From: Heterodera schachtii
Lineage: Eukaryota > Nematoda > Chromadorea > Rhabditida > Heteroderidae
DNA length: 64,000 nt
Direction: 5' to 3'
Assembly (NCBI GenBank): GCA_023374025.1
Contig: SIJG01000153.1
Coordinates: 186,001 to 250,000 of the forward strand
The notes below the pieces were generated by a model. It had not been told where the DNA came from. It ran no database searches and saw only the letters and a program-made list of their open reading frames with translations. A program made the position numbers and the translations under genes. This document shows, one piece after another, positions 23,367-36,268 of this stretch (the first letter of the stretch is position 1; every line of letters starts with the position of its first letter).

Positions 23367-24297
23367 GGTAAATATCCATCATAGGTCCCAGATTCAAAAT
23401 TGCATAAAAACACTTTTATAGGTTTTCTTGGGTGCTGAAAACGCCTAAACCGTCAAAAAAACTGCGCGGCAAAGCATTTAAACCGGTTTAAAACTCGAAA
23501 ATTTGAGTGAAAAGGGAGGCACCTGACCTTTTAAAACGGTCTAAATCACACAAATTTGATATCATTCGAAAGCTCTTGACGAGCTAAGTCTAAAAATCAA
23601 GGAATTAAGTCGAACCAATGCCATCTAGGCACTGGGACAACTGAGTCCCAGTGAAAATGGACACTTCAGTACCAAAAAATAATAAACGGGAAATAACAAT
23701 TTAAAAGCAAAATTTCGCAAAAGGGAGCATGCGAAGACGGAGCAAGTAGTGGGGCGAGACGGAGGGCGGAGGAAAAAGTCTGACGAGCGCCACAGGCGGT
23801 TGACTGCGGGGGCCCGAAGGGCCCCCGCCAATCAGTCAACCGCCTGCGGATCACGCGCGGACTTCTTCCGTAGCCCGTAGTCTCGCCCCACCTACTGGCC
23901 GCCGTAGTCGAGTGTGCGGCGGTTTTTTTAGCGCAATATGCAAATTCAAACTTTTATATTTGACTTTGTTTTCCCATTTTTTGACTACTGGTTTAAAAAT
24001 AGTTTTAACGATTTTGAGGACCTATAATATGCGTCGGTTTCACTTCATTCCCTGATTTTTAGACTTAGCTCGTTAAGAGCTTTCGAATGATACCAAATTT
24101 GTTCAAAATTTTTTATTTAAAATTGATTTTTGGCTGATTTTTGAGGCAAATTTTCGTGATTTAAACCGGTTCAAAAACCGGTTTAAACGCTTTGCCGCGC
24201 AGTTTTTTTGACGGTTTAGGCGTTTTCAGCACCTAAGAAAACCTATAAAAGTGTTTTTATGCGATTTTGAGTCTGGGACCTATGATGGATATTTTCC
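23367..24297. mobile_element. Element with about 260-bp terminal inverted repeats and a palindromic centre
   Basis: 931 bp between perfect 8-bp target duplications AATTACGC (23359-23366 and 24298-24305). Left arm about 23367-23628 and right arm about 24037-24297 are inverted copies, sharing 'catcataggtcccaga', 'tgccgcgcagtttttttgac' (inverse) and 'gctaagtctaaaaatca'. The centre is itself palindromic: GTAGTGGGGCGAGAC near 23745 faces its near-inverse near 23880, around a perfect GC hairpin. No open frame for a transposase. The 8-bp duplication fits hAT, but such long arms are unusual for that group. Confidence 0.85.
23793..23846. repeat. Perfect GC-rich hairpin at the centre of the long-TIR element
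   Basis: CAGGCGGTTGACTG (from 23793) faces CAGTCAACCGCCTG (to 23846), a 14-bp perfect stem, with an inner stem GCGGGGGCCC / GGGCCCCCGC. It is the strongest hairpin seen in the window. Confidence 0.85.
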
Positions 24298-24305
24298 AAT
24301 TACGC

Positions 24306-26493
24306 CATAAGGTATTCGGTCAATTCCAAAGTTCAGACATTTTCGGGGGCGCAATTCCGATTTCTGAAATTTTTGATAAAAAGTCGGAAATTTTTCGGAA
24401 ATTTATAACAATTTTTGTACAATATCTGTTAATAAATTGCACTGAAATTTTCAAAACTTTCCCGGATCAGCACCGCCGGACACAAGACCATATTTTTCTT
24501 GAGAAATTTGCCTCAAAATCGCTAAATTATAGAGGGGAGGAATAAATAATTTCAACTTTTTAACAAATTTGATTAAAAACCCAAATTTTCGAAGGCGGAG
24601 TCTATTGGAACCGTTGAACCCCTAAATTTCCTTAAAATTTTTCAAATGATAATTTGGGAACAAAATTATAAATATAATTATTAGGGTCTAAATATCTTCG
24701 CACAATACTTCCGCCAGCATCCATTCATTTGTGGCACTCTTTTGTCAGTATCCAATTGCTCCCTCATCATTATGCCGTGGTGCTCGCTCGCGCTTTTGTT
24801 CTTTCCCCTCGGGGGATTTAGTAAATCCCTCCGGGGTGGGGAGGGCATCTCGTCCATCGCTGTCATTCGTGGATAAAACCCCATAATCGTCGTTGGGAAG
24901 GGGGGGGGGGGGGTGATGGGTGCACTATTTTCCGGCCCACGGCTCCGAGGGTTTGGATAATCCCCTCACAGAAGGGGAGAAGAGCCTCCGTTTATCCCTC
25001 CACCGACCCTTTCACACAGAGCCAACCACGGCGCATCAGCATTTTGCATTTCCAATTTACGAAAACCAAAGTCCAACTAACCCAATAAAAAATCAAAAAT
25101 TTTTTAAATAATTTAAATGATTTAAAAAGACGCATTTAGCCATAAATTGGCTGTTGAAGCCATTTGCCCTGCGGGGACAAACATTGAAACATCTTATTCC
25201 TTACACCCCCGGCAAATCTCCACCCTCCCCATCACCTCTTCAAATCCGGCATTCGTCCATCCGGAAGGGCACTGGCGAGGATTCAGTCAGCAATGCCGGG
25301 AGCAAATCCATTTACTCACCGCTCTCGCCCCTTCCGCCCCATTCATTCATCCACTCTTATCTCTCCCCCTCAGCATTGAGTGGGGGGCGAAGGCCACCAA
25401 TTTTGGTATGGTGCGCTTTTTGGGCTGCTGGCCTTCCTGCCCGAAGGCTTCGGCTTTCACTAATCCCACCCCCCGGGCGAGGGGCGGCATCCGGCACCGC
25501 CGTCCCTGTCCCCCCTCTCCCGTACTATGCGGGGCTTTTGCTGTGCTTATTCATCAGTCCAACAGAAGCAACCGGGGGGAGGGGGAGAGACCGGGGGAAA
25601 GAGGTAGTTCTGCTTGCTGGCGGATACATGCGGCGGTGGCGGGCACTGCCACACGACGACGGCGGCCGTTTACTTTTATCCGCCGCTGTGCCAAACTAAA
25701 GCCCTCCGAAATGAGAAAATCCATTTGGGATTTGCAGGTTGAAGCATAGCTAGTGTCATTTAGATGCCCCGCAGTAGAAGTGTTTTGCTAAATTTTAAAT
25801 TAAAATTTACTGAATTTGTTTTTGGCTTTTGTTTAATTTTAAACTTGGTATTTGTCTAATACTCTTTAAAGTAACTTTTTAAAAGTATCACAATAAAATA
25901 CTGTAATAGGGCAATTTCTCCCATTTTCAGTATATTTTGGCTCATAATCCTTCCCCCTCCCCGCAATGGCACATTTTCCGCGCCCCTCTCTGTAATGCAC
26001 TTTTTGCAAAAAAGCAATGCCATTATGCCCCCTATGTTGTCAACTCGGCAAAATTATTGTGAGCCCATAAACACCGTTTTACTGCCGGCTCCCCCTGTGA
26101 CAAAATGACTCTAATTTGGACATTTTGCCAAGTTGGCTAATCCCATTTGGCCATAATTTGCTGTCCGTATGCCTCTAAGCGCCTTCATTAACACCAGAAA
26201 CATATTTGTCCTTTTGCGTTACATAATTTGGGTTAATTAAATCTGCTAACAACTGAAAAATTTATTTGTCTAATTAAAATAATAATTATATGATGATACT
26301 TTTTAGCAAAATTTTTATATTTGTTTTAAAGCATTTTTATAAAATTTATTTTGCTCTTTAATACAAATTTCATTCATTTTTTATAATATCTTCACGATTG
26401 GATCAATATTTAGTTAATGCATCTAATTAGCGATCCAAATGATTAGCATGGAAAAAATGATTATTTATTGCATTTCCCACCTCGTTTATTCAA
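24306..26493. other. Gene-poor DNA with a hairpin-block remnant
   Basis: 24461-24482 keeps part of the shared block (gatcagcaccgccgga) with its usual AT-rich left flank, so the first 350 bases are probably decayed element DNA. After 24700 the sequence turns GC-rich with a G-run at 24900-24913. Long open frames at 25147-25749 overlap in two phases and have no domain or splice support; they reflect GC content. Confidence 0.45.
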
Positions 26494-26564
26494 GCAACGG
26501 TGGTTCAGTGGTAGAATGCTCGCCTGCCACGCGGGCGGCCCGGGTTCGATTCCCGGCCGTTGCA
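26494..26564 (+). tRNA. tRNA-Gly (anticodon GCC)
   Basis: 71 bases. The acceptor arms GCAACGG and CCGTTGC pair perfectly and are followed by the discriminator A. The A box is TGGTTCAGTGG, the anticodon loop has GCC with a CTCGC/GCGGG stem, and the B box is GGTTCGATTCC. Length and body match the usual animal tRNA-Gly(GCC), with a compensated change in the acceptor stem. A T-rich run (CCTTTTTG) shortly after the gene may end RNA polymerase III transcription. Confidence 0.97.
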
Positions 26565-29500
26565 ATTCCTTTTTGCTTTTTGGTATTTCTTCTCAATTAT
26601 TTAAATAAATTTTTATCTTATTTATTTTTTCATTAATCGGAAAATCTCCAAATTTCTTTTATTCTTTTCAGCTATTTTAATTTGTTTTAAATTTCCTGCT
26701 GTTCCCCTTTAATAAGCATTGCTTTCCAAGACTCATCCCGCCCTTCACTTCCTCTCCCCCTCAATCCAATCCTCCCATTTATCATCATCCCCTCGGGGGA
26801 GGGGGCTATTTTGGATGGCTCGGCTCAATCCTCTCCCCATTCCCATCCACTTCAATGAAAGGAGGACGAGAAAATGGGCAGGGCGGGGGATATTGAGATT
26901 AGGGGGTGGGATTAATTTTAACTGCCCCCGGGGCAGCAAGCAGCAGTTCTCTCTCGTCTCACTCTCTCTCTCTCTCCTCTCTTTCTTTCTCTCTCTTCCC
27001 CCCCCCCTCTCTCTCTCTCTCTCCTCACCCTATCATGGTGTTTTTCCCTTTCCTGAAGGCCCTTCCGGAAAGAAATTATTCCGGAAAGCCTTTGGGCAAA
27101 AATGCCCTTCCCCTCGGTCACCACAACCCCTGAGAGTAGGTCCCACCGACGCGGCATAATCTCATCCCATCCGCAGAATCCGCAACCATTAAAATAGGAA
27201 ACGCATTTTGAAAACAGACACCCTCCCCCGCTTCATCCCCTTCTGCTGCTAATGATTGCTTTTGGTCATCGGATTTTAGCGACATTTATAGGGATGCCTG
27301 AGCAATGGTCAACTCTTTTCATTTAGCTAATCCAGGAATTTCATGGCTTCCCTAAAACGGTGAATTCAGCTTTATCTTCTAATGCCCAATTTCCAAATTC
27401 GTTAAAGTTTTAGTCCATAAATATTTTCCGATTAATTAAGTCGTTGCGGGACGCATCAAAGAAATAACTAAATTGATACTTTTGAAGCTTTTTTTACATT
27501 TGTGTTGATAGTCTGTCCGTTTTTCTTTGAAGGCTAAAGTTTCCCGAAATGCGAGTAAATTGGCATTTTGCAAATTTATCCCAACGGTAGGAAATTGGCA
27601 TTATTCGGGTAAAATGTTTTGGCCCAATTTTTTTTTGTTGACTTTTCCATTGCCGGGGGATGGCTTTGTCCGGGCGCCGAAGGATTAGTTTTGGCCGCTT
27701 CTCCTCGTCATTGGCTGTGTGGCCCATCCCTAAATCCCATCCCGAAAAACGACCGTGGACCACAGCGCCCCAGGGCACAGGGCCACGGATTGGACAAAGG
27801 GGCAAAGCGTAAGGGGGAGGACGCGTTTTGAATGAATAATGAGAGGAGGACGGTTGACGAGATTGGGATGGATGCACTCACTCATTTTGGGGGATTTGGC
27901 CATGGGTGGGGCCACAAAAACAACGAAGCAGCGAAAATGTGATGGAATGGAATATTTCCATTTTCTTGGATTATGAAAGTCCAATCCGCAGGCCGGGAAA
28001 AAATTTAAAACCATTTTTCGTGAAATGGCATTGAAAAATTTGGGAAAATATAATTTTTTTGTTAAATGAGTTTTACTGTCCCACACATTAATCCAATTCA
28101 TATGAATTTGGCCAATTTTTGTGAAAGTTCTTTCATCTCCATCCATCACATCTTTTTATCCCTAATCCATGGCCAATATTCATAAAATTGCCATAATCCC
28201 AAAGTCGTCTCATCCGTAAATCCATTTATTGGGGATTGAATTTTTTTCGATATTTCCTTAAATTCATCGTTTTTCAAAATTTTACTCATACAATTCATTT
28301 GTATATCTCAACTACGCTGCATTTATATTTGATTTTCAACGAAATTACCGAAAATTTCCAATTTACCAATTTTTTTTTCTGGCGAAATCCTATGCTTTTA
28401 GCCTATTCAGTGTGCCATTTTTAGCCTTTCCTTGGTGCTTGTTCATCAGCTTAATTGGATCCGCCGTGACGAATTTTATTTATCTGTTCTCCCTCCCTTC
28501 AAAAGTCGCGTTTAATTTCCCTTCAGGGCAATCTCCAAGATTTGGCAAGAACTCCCCCCCCCCCCCCTCCCCCTCCACCCCATCCCCCGGGGGTGCGGCG
28601 ACTGACTTTGGCCAATCTCTTCTCTTTTTGGCCTTCTCGAGGACTTTCGAGGGCAGTAATCCCCTGCTTCACCATTTCAGTTTTTCTTCATCCATTTAGC
28701 TAATACATCTTCAAAGGATAGGACAGACTCAATTCCCAGTTTTATGAGGGTAATATTGGCGGGGCACCGAATACTTTTCTTCGTATTTTCTCAAATTTGT
28801 CGGCCATTTGTATTTCGAATTCATGCTTTTATGCAAAACCGGCATTTTTGTATTCGCATTTTGGCATACTAATAGTAATCATTGCTTATCCGTCTGATGA
28901 GTTTTTGACAATTCTTTTAATATATCAATTTTTGCCCATCAAATATTTAATTGTCCATTTCGCATCGTACATTGTGAGCACTGACTAATTGTTGAAGGTC
29001 GAGATTCTCGAGAAAGGGCCCCTACTCAATGCTCTCAAGCTTTTCTTCCCCCACCAGGCTCATCTGCTGCTACCGGATTTTCCCTGTGAATGGGCGTGGG
29101 TCCCTCTCTCCCTCCCTCCTCCTTCCCCGGCCCGCCTTTCCCCTCCGTTTACTTTTCCTCTAAAGCCACCCCCACCCCCGGAGGGCAAATCTTTTGGGCG
29201 CTGTGCAGTGCCTCCGCCGCCGGATAGAAAGAGGCGACCCCTCCACCCCCACCGGTGACAGTTTTCTTTTCGGCTTATCGTAAGCCGAGCTTCTCCTCCC
29301 CTCCTCCACCCTTGGGCCGTCCGTCGTCGATCGGCCGGTCGTCGGTTGGCCAAGCGGCTTTATCCCCGCCGGACGGGCCCAATCTATTGGATGGGATTGT
29401 GGGGGACGGGGATTTAGCGGAGCATGGGAGCATCAGCAATAGCAGCAGAAGCAGTGGATAAAGCCAACCTCGCCATTGGATGGACGAGTTTTGCTGGCTG

Positions 29501-32500
29501 GGATTACTCTGCTGCTGGTGATTGCCGGGCCGGCCCCCTCCTCCCACAGATCCGTTGGCAAACATTGGACCATCCCATCCGTCATCACAGCATCGCCACC
29601 AAGAATTCCACCCATCCCCTGTCGTAACCTTGGAAACTTTGGGTCACGTTAGGTATGTCAAACAAAAAGCGGGGAATTTTTAAAAAAAAAAAATTCATTT
29701 TCAAAATGTATTATTTTATTTAATAGGAATTTGCGTGATCACTTTCAATCATTAGCACAATTTAGGAAATTTTTAATTTTTAAAGTCCCAAAAAACCATT
29801 TCCAAGTAAAAAAGACATATTCCTTTTTTCATCGCTTTTTTATTTTATTTATCTCAAATCCAATGGAAAAGCGATTTTTATTTTTATTTTTTGCGTTGGC
29901 TTTTTTCTATGAAGCTATATTTTTCGAATCAACCGCTCAAAATGCTCTTCCGCTTTCTGCTTCTGCTGCTGACTGCGGACGGTGATGATGAGCATGACAA
30001 CATGGCGATGGATGGGATGGTGATGATCCGTCTGTCCCGTCCTCCCCATTCATCCGCATCCGTTCGTCCTCCGATTTTGTGTCCATTTTAGTCATTCTCC
30101 CGCCCTCCCCCCCCCCCCCCCCCTCCGTCCCATCTTCCCCTCCCCTTTCCATGTCCTTCATTCCTTTTCATTACATTTATACATATACATATTTTGCTTG
30201 CTTGCTGCTCCGCAAACAACACCCACACATCCCATCCGCCAATCGGATGAGGAGGATTGATGATGATGATCACAACCGCATCATCATCATCAACAGCACA
30301 TCCTCCCACCCCTCCGCTCATAAATTCATCCTCCCCCCCCCCCCTCCTCGGTCCCCGTGTCCCACGCCCCCCACCCTCTCTTCTCTGAAGGGAGGGAGAC
30401 AAATCCCCTCCCCGCTTCACCTCTCCCCGGAGGCCAGGCAATGGGGGTGGGTGCTTGCTAGCTGCTCTGCTGCTGATGTGGCTGATTCATGCTTCACCTC
30501 AGCAGCACATCGTCACCACTTTCCCCACCTTTCCACCCCTCACGCTCCCCCGCCCCGGGGGATGGGCGAAAATCTCTGAAGAATGAATGAATGAGGCGGA
30601 AGGCGAGGGGAGATGAGTGGCGAGAAAGAAAGTCCTCCTCCTCCCCGCTGCTCGTCCCTCACACATCCGTCTGCTGCCTGGGACCAACAGCAGGCGCTTT
30701 ACAATTCCGGGAAAAGCACCTTTTTTGTAGCAAGGCTGGCGCTGTACAAAATTTTCGAGACTTTGATCATTCTTTGAAATTTTACCGCCTTTACTCTCAT
30801 CCCTTCATAATTTTTGTATACATTTTGCCATTAACTTTTTTTTTGGATACCAGACGAAAAGAGGGTTTAGGATGTTTAAACTCGAAATCTGAATCACTGC
30901 GACCCGTCCAAGATCCGTATAAAACCCCATATTTTCTTAGCTAAAATTCAACTCTATAGGTCTCCTGTCAATTTCTAGCGATTGTTTTAATTTGGTGTAA
31001 CATTTTAAATTGGCATTTTCGCCCACCTCGAATATATGAAGATCAATGGACAGTTAGTACAAATTTGGCACTAATTCTAAGCTTTCCTATTGTCGTTGTT
31101 GTCAAATATACACAACATGACAGGAACAGATTCTACCAAAAATGAATGGAAAATGGTCACATACCCCTCCCTTTTCCGCCGTCTCCCCCCCCCCCCCCCC
31201 CGCCGGTCCCTTCCGCTTCGATATGTTCAACAGTTCGCAAAAACCTTTCTTCCCCCTCCCCCACCGCCTCCCATCCATCCGGCGACTGACAACACAAAAA
31301 ACGGTGTAGGGGAGGGGGGGGGGGGGGGAAGGGAGGAGAAGACAAATCTTCTTGCCCAATCCGTCCGATCCATCCGCGCCCATTCATTCTTATTCTTCCC
31401 CCCCCCCCTCCCCTTCCCCCCTATTCCATCCTTCCAATTCCATTGTCGAGAATTGGTGGGCGAAAGCATTTTTCTCATCTTGTTGTGTGGGGATGGGGGG
31501 GGGGGGGGGGCTCTGCTGATTTGTCGAGCTCCCCCCCCCCCCCTCAGCCAACACAATCAGTCTCGACAACAAAAACTCTTTTCCCGTAAAAGGCGGGGAA
31601 GGGGGGGGGGGGGGGGGACTTGGCCCTTGAAAACGGGGGAGAGAAGGGGGAGAAGGGGATGTTGTGGCTGACGGGTGGTTATTCTGCTGTTTTGTCATCA
31701 ACAATCACCTGCTGTTGCTGCTGCTGGCTGTGATCATATCCTTTCTTCCGGGTGGTGGACAAATCGTAAAATGTTTGGGGTTTTTCGAAATTTTTGGTTT
31801 TTACTGATTTGCACGAGGCCCCTCGATGATGACAAAAGTTCCGTAAATTTGGGTGGGGGTGACTTGGCATCTGCTGTATTATTTAACGGTCTGTGGAATT
31901 TGGAAATGATGATTATAATGATTTGTTTGTTTATTTTGTTTGCCAATCAACGGTTGAAATATTAATTTTAGTTGCTTCAAATTTGATCAGACAGAAAATG
32001 TTGTTTTTGATCAGATTTTCTCAAAACAACAATTACATATATTTTTTGGATTCCATAAATTCTTCTGGCTTTCTCATCATCTGCTCCTCCCGCCCCCATC
32101 ACTTCACGGAGGGGGGAGGCCTAATCATTATTCATTTCGTAGAGATCATCAACCCCCAGGAATTTACTCGAATCTTAATTAGGCCAGACTGATGATCAAC
32201 CTATTTTGCATTATCATCCTATTAAATCACAAATCTACAAATAGGAAATTGCTTGTTTGTTTGTGCGAATTATATTCGGTATAACGTACACATTTAAAGT
32301 ATCATTTTTGATTACTATACTATTACCTTGTAAATACAGTAATTTTTGCTTTTACACTATATACTTTAAAGCTTAAGATTAGGAATTTCTGAAAATCCTT
32401 GCTTTAATTTTCATATCACTATCCTTCCCGCTGATCACTTTTTTTTCTTATAATGATTGATCCTCTCTCTATGCATATCATTGACTAATTAATTGTTTGG

Positions 32501-33181
32501 TCTAATTGATCATTTAATCACCCCTCTCTTTTGTTGTCTCTTCTCCTCACTTCGTCAATTTGTCATTTTTGCCCTTTTTGAAGTTTCCCCCCCCCCCCAA
32601 ATGTACACAAATAAATAAAAGGCATTTTTCTTCACCTTTCTCTGCTCAATCCCGAACGAATGTTTCCCCTCCGGGGAGGGGGTTACACGCGAGACGGCGA
32701 CTGATTGGATTTTTGGATTGGATTGAATTCAATTGGAGAAAAGGGGCGGGGGGACACAATTCGTGGCAAGAATTAGTCCCACCAGCAGAGCACAATCAAA
32801 AAGGAATTTTTGATTAAAGTTTAAAATAAATATGACTTACACCGCCCCTCTCTCCCACAAAGAAAAATGTTTTTATTTGTTACATTTCATAATTTAATTA
32901 TATTTTAAATAAAAATTTCGACCATTTTATTTTCCTGAATAAATATTTAAATTAATTTTGGTCAAATGTTCGACTCTGTAAATGACTTCTACTTTATTCT
33001 CGATTTGTTCGAATAAACTTTGGTTCTCGAGCCTATCAACTTTTCATCAGTCAACTCGAGAATCTCGGCCAAATTTGGCGAGAATTTTCCCACATTTGTT
33101 CATTGAATGGGAATGTTAAGCGGTCGAGAGCGGCTCTCGCATTTATAAAAGCCCCCCCCCCCCCAGCGTCAAATCCCTTCT

Positions 33182-33475
33182 CAGTCCTCACATTTTCTGC
33201 CCTCCGATCAAATCCTTCGCGATGCCCAAAAAGCAACGACAATCCGTCCCCCCCCCCACCCCGCTAAACATCGCCAAATCGATGGCGTAAAATATGGAGG
33301 GGTATGGTGTACAATTGGCAAATGTCACACAGATTTAATGGCCCCGCCGGAAACGGACGGCGGCGGATGGGCGAAACCGATTTATTTATTTTTTGTACAG
33401 TCCGAAAAATCTTTTGAGCATCGCATAGTGAAAAAGGATGATTTGCAAAACGAAGTCACAAAATACCTGGCCTAA
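33182..33475 (+). other. Unassigned open frame, about 97 codons
   Basis: One frame is open from at least 33182 to a TAA at 33473-33475, through codons for VKYGGVWCTIGKCHTDLM and ending DDLQNEVTKYLA. It has no upstream in-frame ATG, crosses a C-run, and also contains a possible gt (33287) and ag (33399) pair. Amino-acid use looks more protein-like than in the surrounding simple sequence, but no family is recognised. Confidence 0.2.
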
Positions 33476-35378
33476 ATTTAAATAATCCTTTCAAAATTGA
33501 ATTGTTGGCAAAGTGTCCCTTTTCCGCTGCGTTTCAGTTCCTCCTTAATCATCCTTTAATAGGCCTCAACTTTTCACCTTCTCCCCCCCCCCCCCGCAAA
33601 TTTATCGCTTTGCTTACCAAACATCACAAAACGATTTTCCGGTGCGATTTCCATCGGGCAATTTTATCGCACGGATTGCGGCGGGGGAGGGCGGAGAAGG
33701 GATTGGATTGGATGGGATTGTGAAGGTCCAAAATGTGTGTTTATTTGTGTGGTGTGTGGAGTATGTGCGGGTGTTTGCTTAAGATAAACCCCACGGCCGG
33801 CAGAGGCCGGCGCCGGTTCAGTCCCCACGAAAAGCATTTCGTCCATTTTGGCGTGGATTTATTTATGTGTTGGAACGCTGGGCAGGGTAAGGAAAGACAT
33901 TCTCACTTAGCATTGCATGACACTTATAGATTAGATTAGGAGATCGTATTAGCTGATCAGTTGGCATGACGAATTTTCTGATCATCTACCCCCTCCCCCC
34001 TCCCACTTTAAATTTGAAATTTTTAAGCTGTGCGTCATCAGCAAATTGGCACTCTAAAATCTCGTAGTTCTGTCTGCTGACCGGTGATTTTGGCACACTT
34101 TAACAGTTTTGCCAAATTCGGCTGGCGCTGATGTTTGGCATCTTCAAATTGCCCTCCTCCACATTTGCATATTCGGCCCAATATTAGTGCACCCTTCTGT
34201 TTTTTGTTCAATTTGTTGGCCTTTCATCTACCCAATTAATGGCTTTTTCTGCAAATACATTCTCCGTTTTTATTTTCTGCTGCTGCTGAACTGTGCACTT
34301 TTTTCCTCCCATTAATTTTTCATCAATTTCCGTATAATTGCAAATAATTTAGTAATTAATTAATTCCTTTTTTGTTTGATCGTCTCTCCCTCTTCCCATT
34401 AGGATGATGGACCATATCAAAAATCCCCAAAAGTGGCGATGATCATCATCTTCTCAACCCATTCTTCCTCCTCCTCCTCTTCGTCCCCTTCCGACCCCAC
34501 AATCTTTGTCATCCAAAGTCCATCCCTCCCTTATCATAGTTTAGTTTTATCTCCCCCCCGTCCCCCGTTTCCATCCACAAATACCATCAACTCGCAAATA
34601 AACCCCACAAATAAATTTGTGTGTGTATGTATGTGTGCAATCCCTCTGCCGTTGGTCCCAATAATGCACATGGATTTATGTGGGCCAATTCAGTCCCGTA
34701 TTATGTACGGTTCAGTATACGTACATATACAAGGGAATAGAGAGGAATTTGGTTGGGTAACACGGAACCGAAACGAAAATGACTAATTAGCGGCTTTTTC
34801 AAGTCTCTAATTCCGGGCCCCGGTTTTCCCATAAGTCCCTTCCGCGCTATTCTAATTTTGAAAAACAAATTGGAATGTTTGATCATTCTTTAATCACAAT
34901 CTCGCCCTTCATTTTGAGCTATCTATCACAATGTAATCATTGATGCTCACTTGATCACTTGGGTATCTCCGGCTGAAGGTATGTACCGCTTGATTAATTG
35001 GTCATTATTTCACAGCTAATGATCACAAATCATTGTCAGACTGCATAATTGATACTGATTTTTTCGCTCTCTGACTCTCTCTCTCTCTCTCTCTTTTCTC
35101 GCCCACTCACTCATTTTGTCAGCAGCTTTCTTCCATCGTCTCTCTTCACCGCTTTAAGGCATTTGATGCATAAATTTCTGTTCCCCATTTTTTTTGGTGG
35201 GACGAAGATAGGCCACAGATAGGGGGTGGGGGGGGGGACATTGGGACATTAGGGGGGGGGGGGGGGATTAGATATGTGGGGAATGGGATGGAAAAAATTA
35301 TTCATCGACGACTGTGTACAACGCGGATCGGCCGGCGGCTGGCGGATGACGAACCGACCGCCGACTGTCAGCGGGAGG

Positions 35379-35381
<3 letters not shown>

Positions 35382-35413
<32 letters not shown>
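35382..35413 (+). repeat. Poly-G tract of 32 bases
   Basis: Uninterrupted run of G, the longest in the window. A 25-base run is at 37955-37979. Such tracts can form quadruplexes. Confidence 0.95.
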
Positions 35414-35414
<1 letters not shown>

Positions 35415-36014
35415 AGGGCCCGGGGAGGGGAAGGATTTTCACAACGCATTTTTGGAGGGGGGGATAAAATTTTATGCTCAAAGAATTTGTGGGCCCTTCA
35501 ATTGGCAGCAGTTTATTTGAATAATACCAATGTAATTGATGAGTGATGATGAATGTGTAAATGTATTCTTTAAGCTTTTTCTCTCTCTTTTTGGTTATGT
35601 ATTTATTTTTATTTTTTGGTTCAAATTTTTTTCAGAATTGAAGCACTTTTAAATAAAATGAAAAAAGGCACGCATTTTTAAGGGCAAGAAATCAAAAAAT
35701 AGAGGCGAAAATGGCAAAATTTAAAAACCATCCCTGCTTTCAATGAAAATTTTTTTTGAACAATTTTACCTTTTGATGCGATTGAAAAAATTCAAACTTA
35801 TTGATTTTTAATTTTTATATAATTTTACGGAGCTAAAAATTTTTTTTAAATTTCTATTTGATTGTAAACAAAAATACATGATATATTTGAATTTTTCGAA
35901 GATGATTACTATAAATAAAAAATTTTTTTCTGGAAAAAATTAAAATATAGGAATGATTTTTTAAAAAACCCATTTAAAAATGGCATTTTCATTATTTATC
36001 CCACACATAGGAAA

Positions 36015-36268
36015 TAGAGACCGGACGGGATCAGGATCCCGCGGGATTTCTTCGGGATCCCGCGGGATTAAATTCGGGATCCCGACCTCGGGATCCGTCA
36101 TGAGCGATTTTTTAAATTCATCGGGATTGATCGGGATCGGGATTCGGTCGGGATCCCGACTCGGGGTCCGTCCCGATCGTTTTTCCAAAATGTTCGGGAT
36201 TGATCGGGATCGGGATTCGGTCGGGATCCCGACTCGGGATCCCTCCGACCCCTGTTGTCCGGTCTCTA
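36015..36268. mobile_element. Short element of CGGGATCCCGA repeats with TAGAGACCGGAC termini
   Basis: 254 bp, termini TAGAGACCGGAC and GTCCGGTCTCTA, flanked by ATAGGAAA and TTAGGAAT (6 of 8 match). The interior is arrays of 'cgggatcccga' in both orientations, able to fold into BamHI-like palindromes. It shares its terminus with the partial element at 1-151. Confidence 0.8.

Larger units (their letters stand above)
26565..36014. other. 9.5-kb gene-poor stretch with poly-C/G tracts and microsatellites
   Basis: No gene with domain or splice support was found. There are many runs of ten or more C or G (for example 27000-27008, 28556-28567, 31187-31202, 31495-31510, 31600-31618, 35260-35272) and CT repeats. 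A run of 32 G lies at 35382-35413. Two weak coding hints, at 29863-29985 and at 33182-33475, are described under findings. Large upstream regions of homeobox genes often hold enhancers; that use here is inference. Confidence 0.5.

Noticed and set aside
25147..25749. Two overlapping open frames of 181-200 codons
   Set aside because: They overlap in different phases, have no domain, and the region is GC-rich, so stop codons are rare by composition.
31090..31704. Proline/glycine-rich open frames on both strands
   Set aside because: They come from poly-C and poly-G tracts read as Pro, Gly, Arg; both strands are open at the same place.
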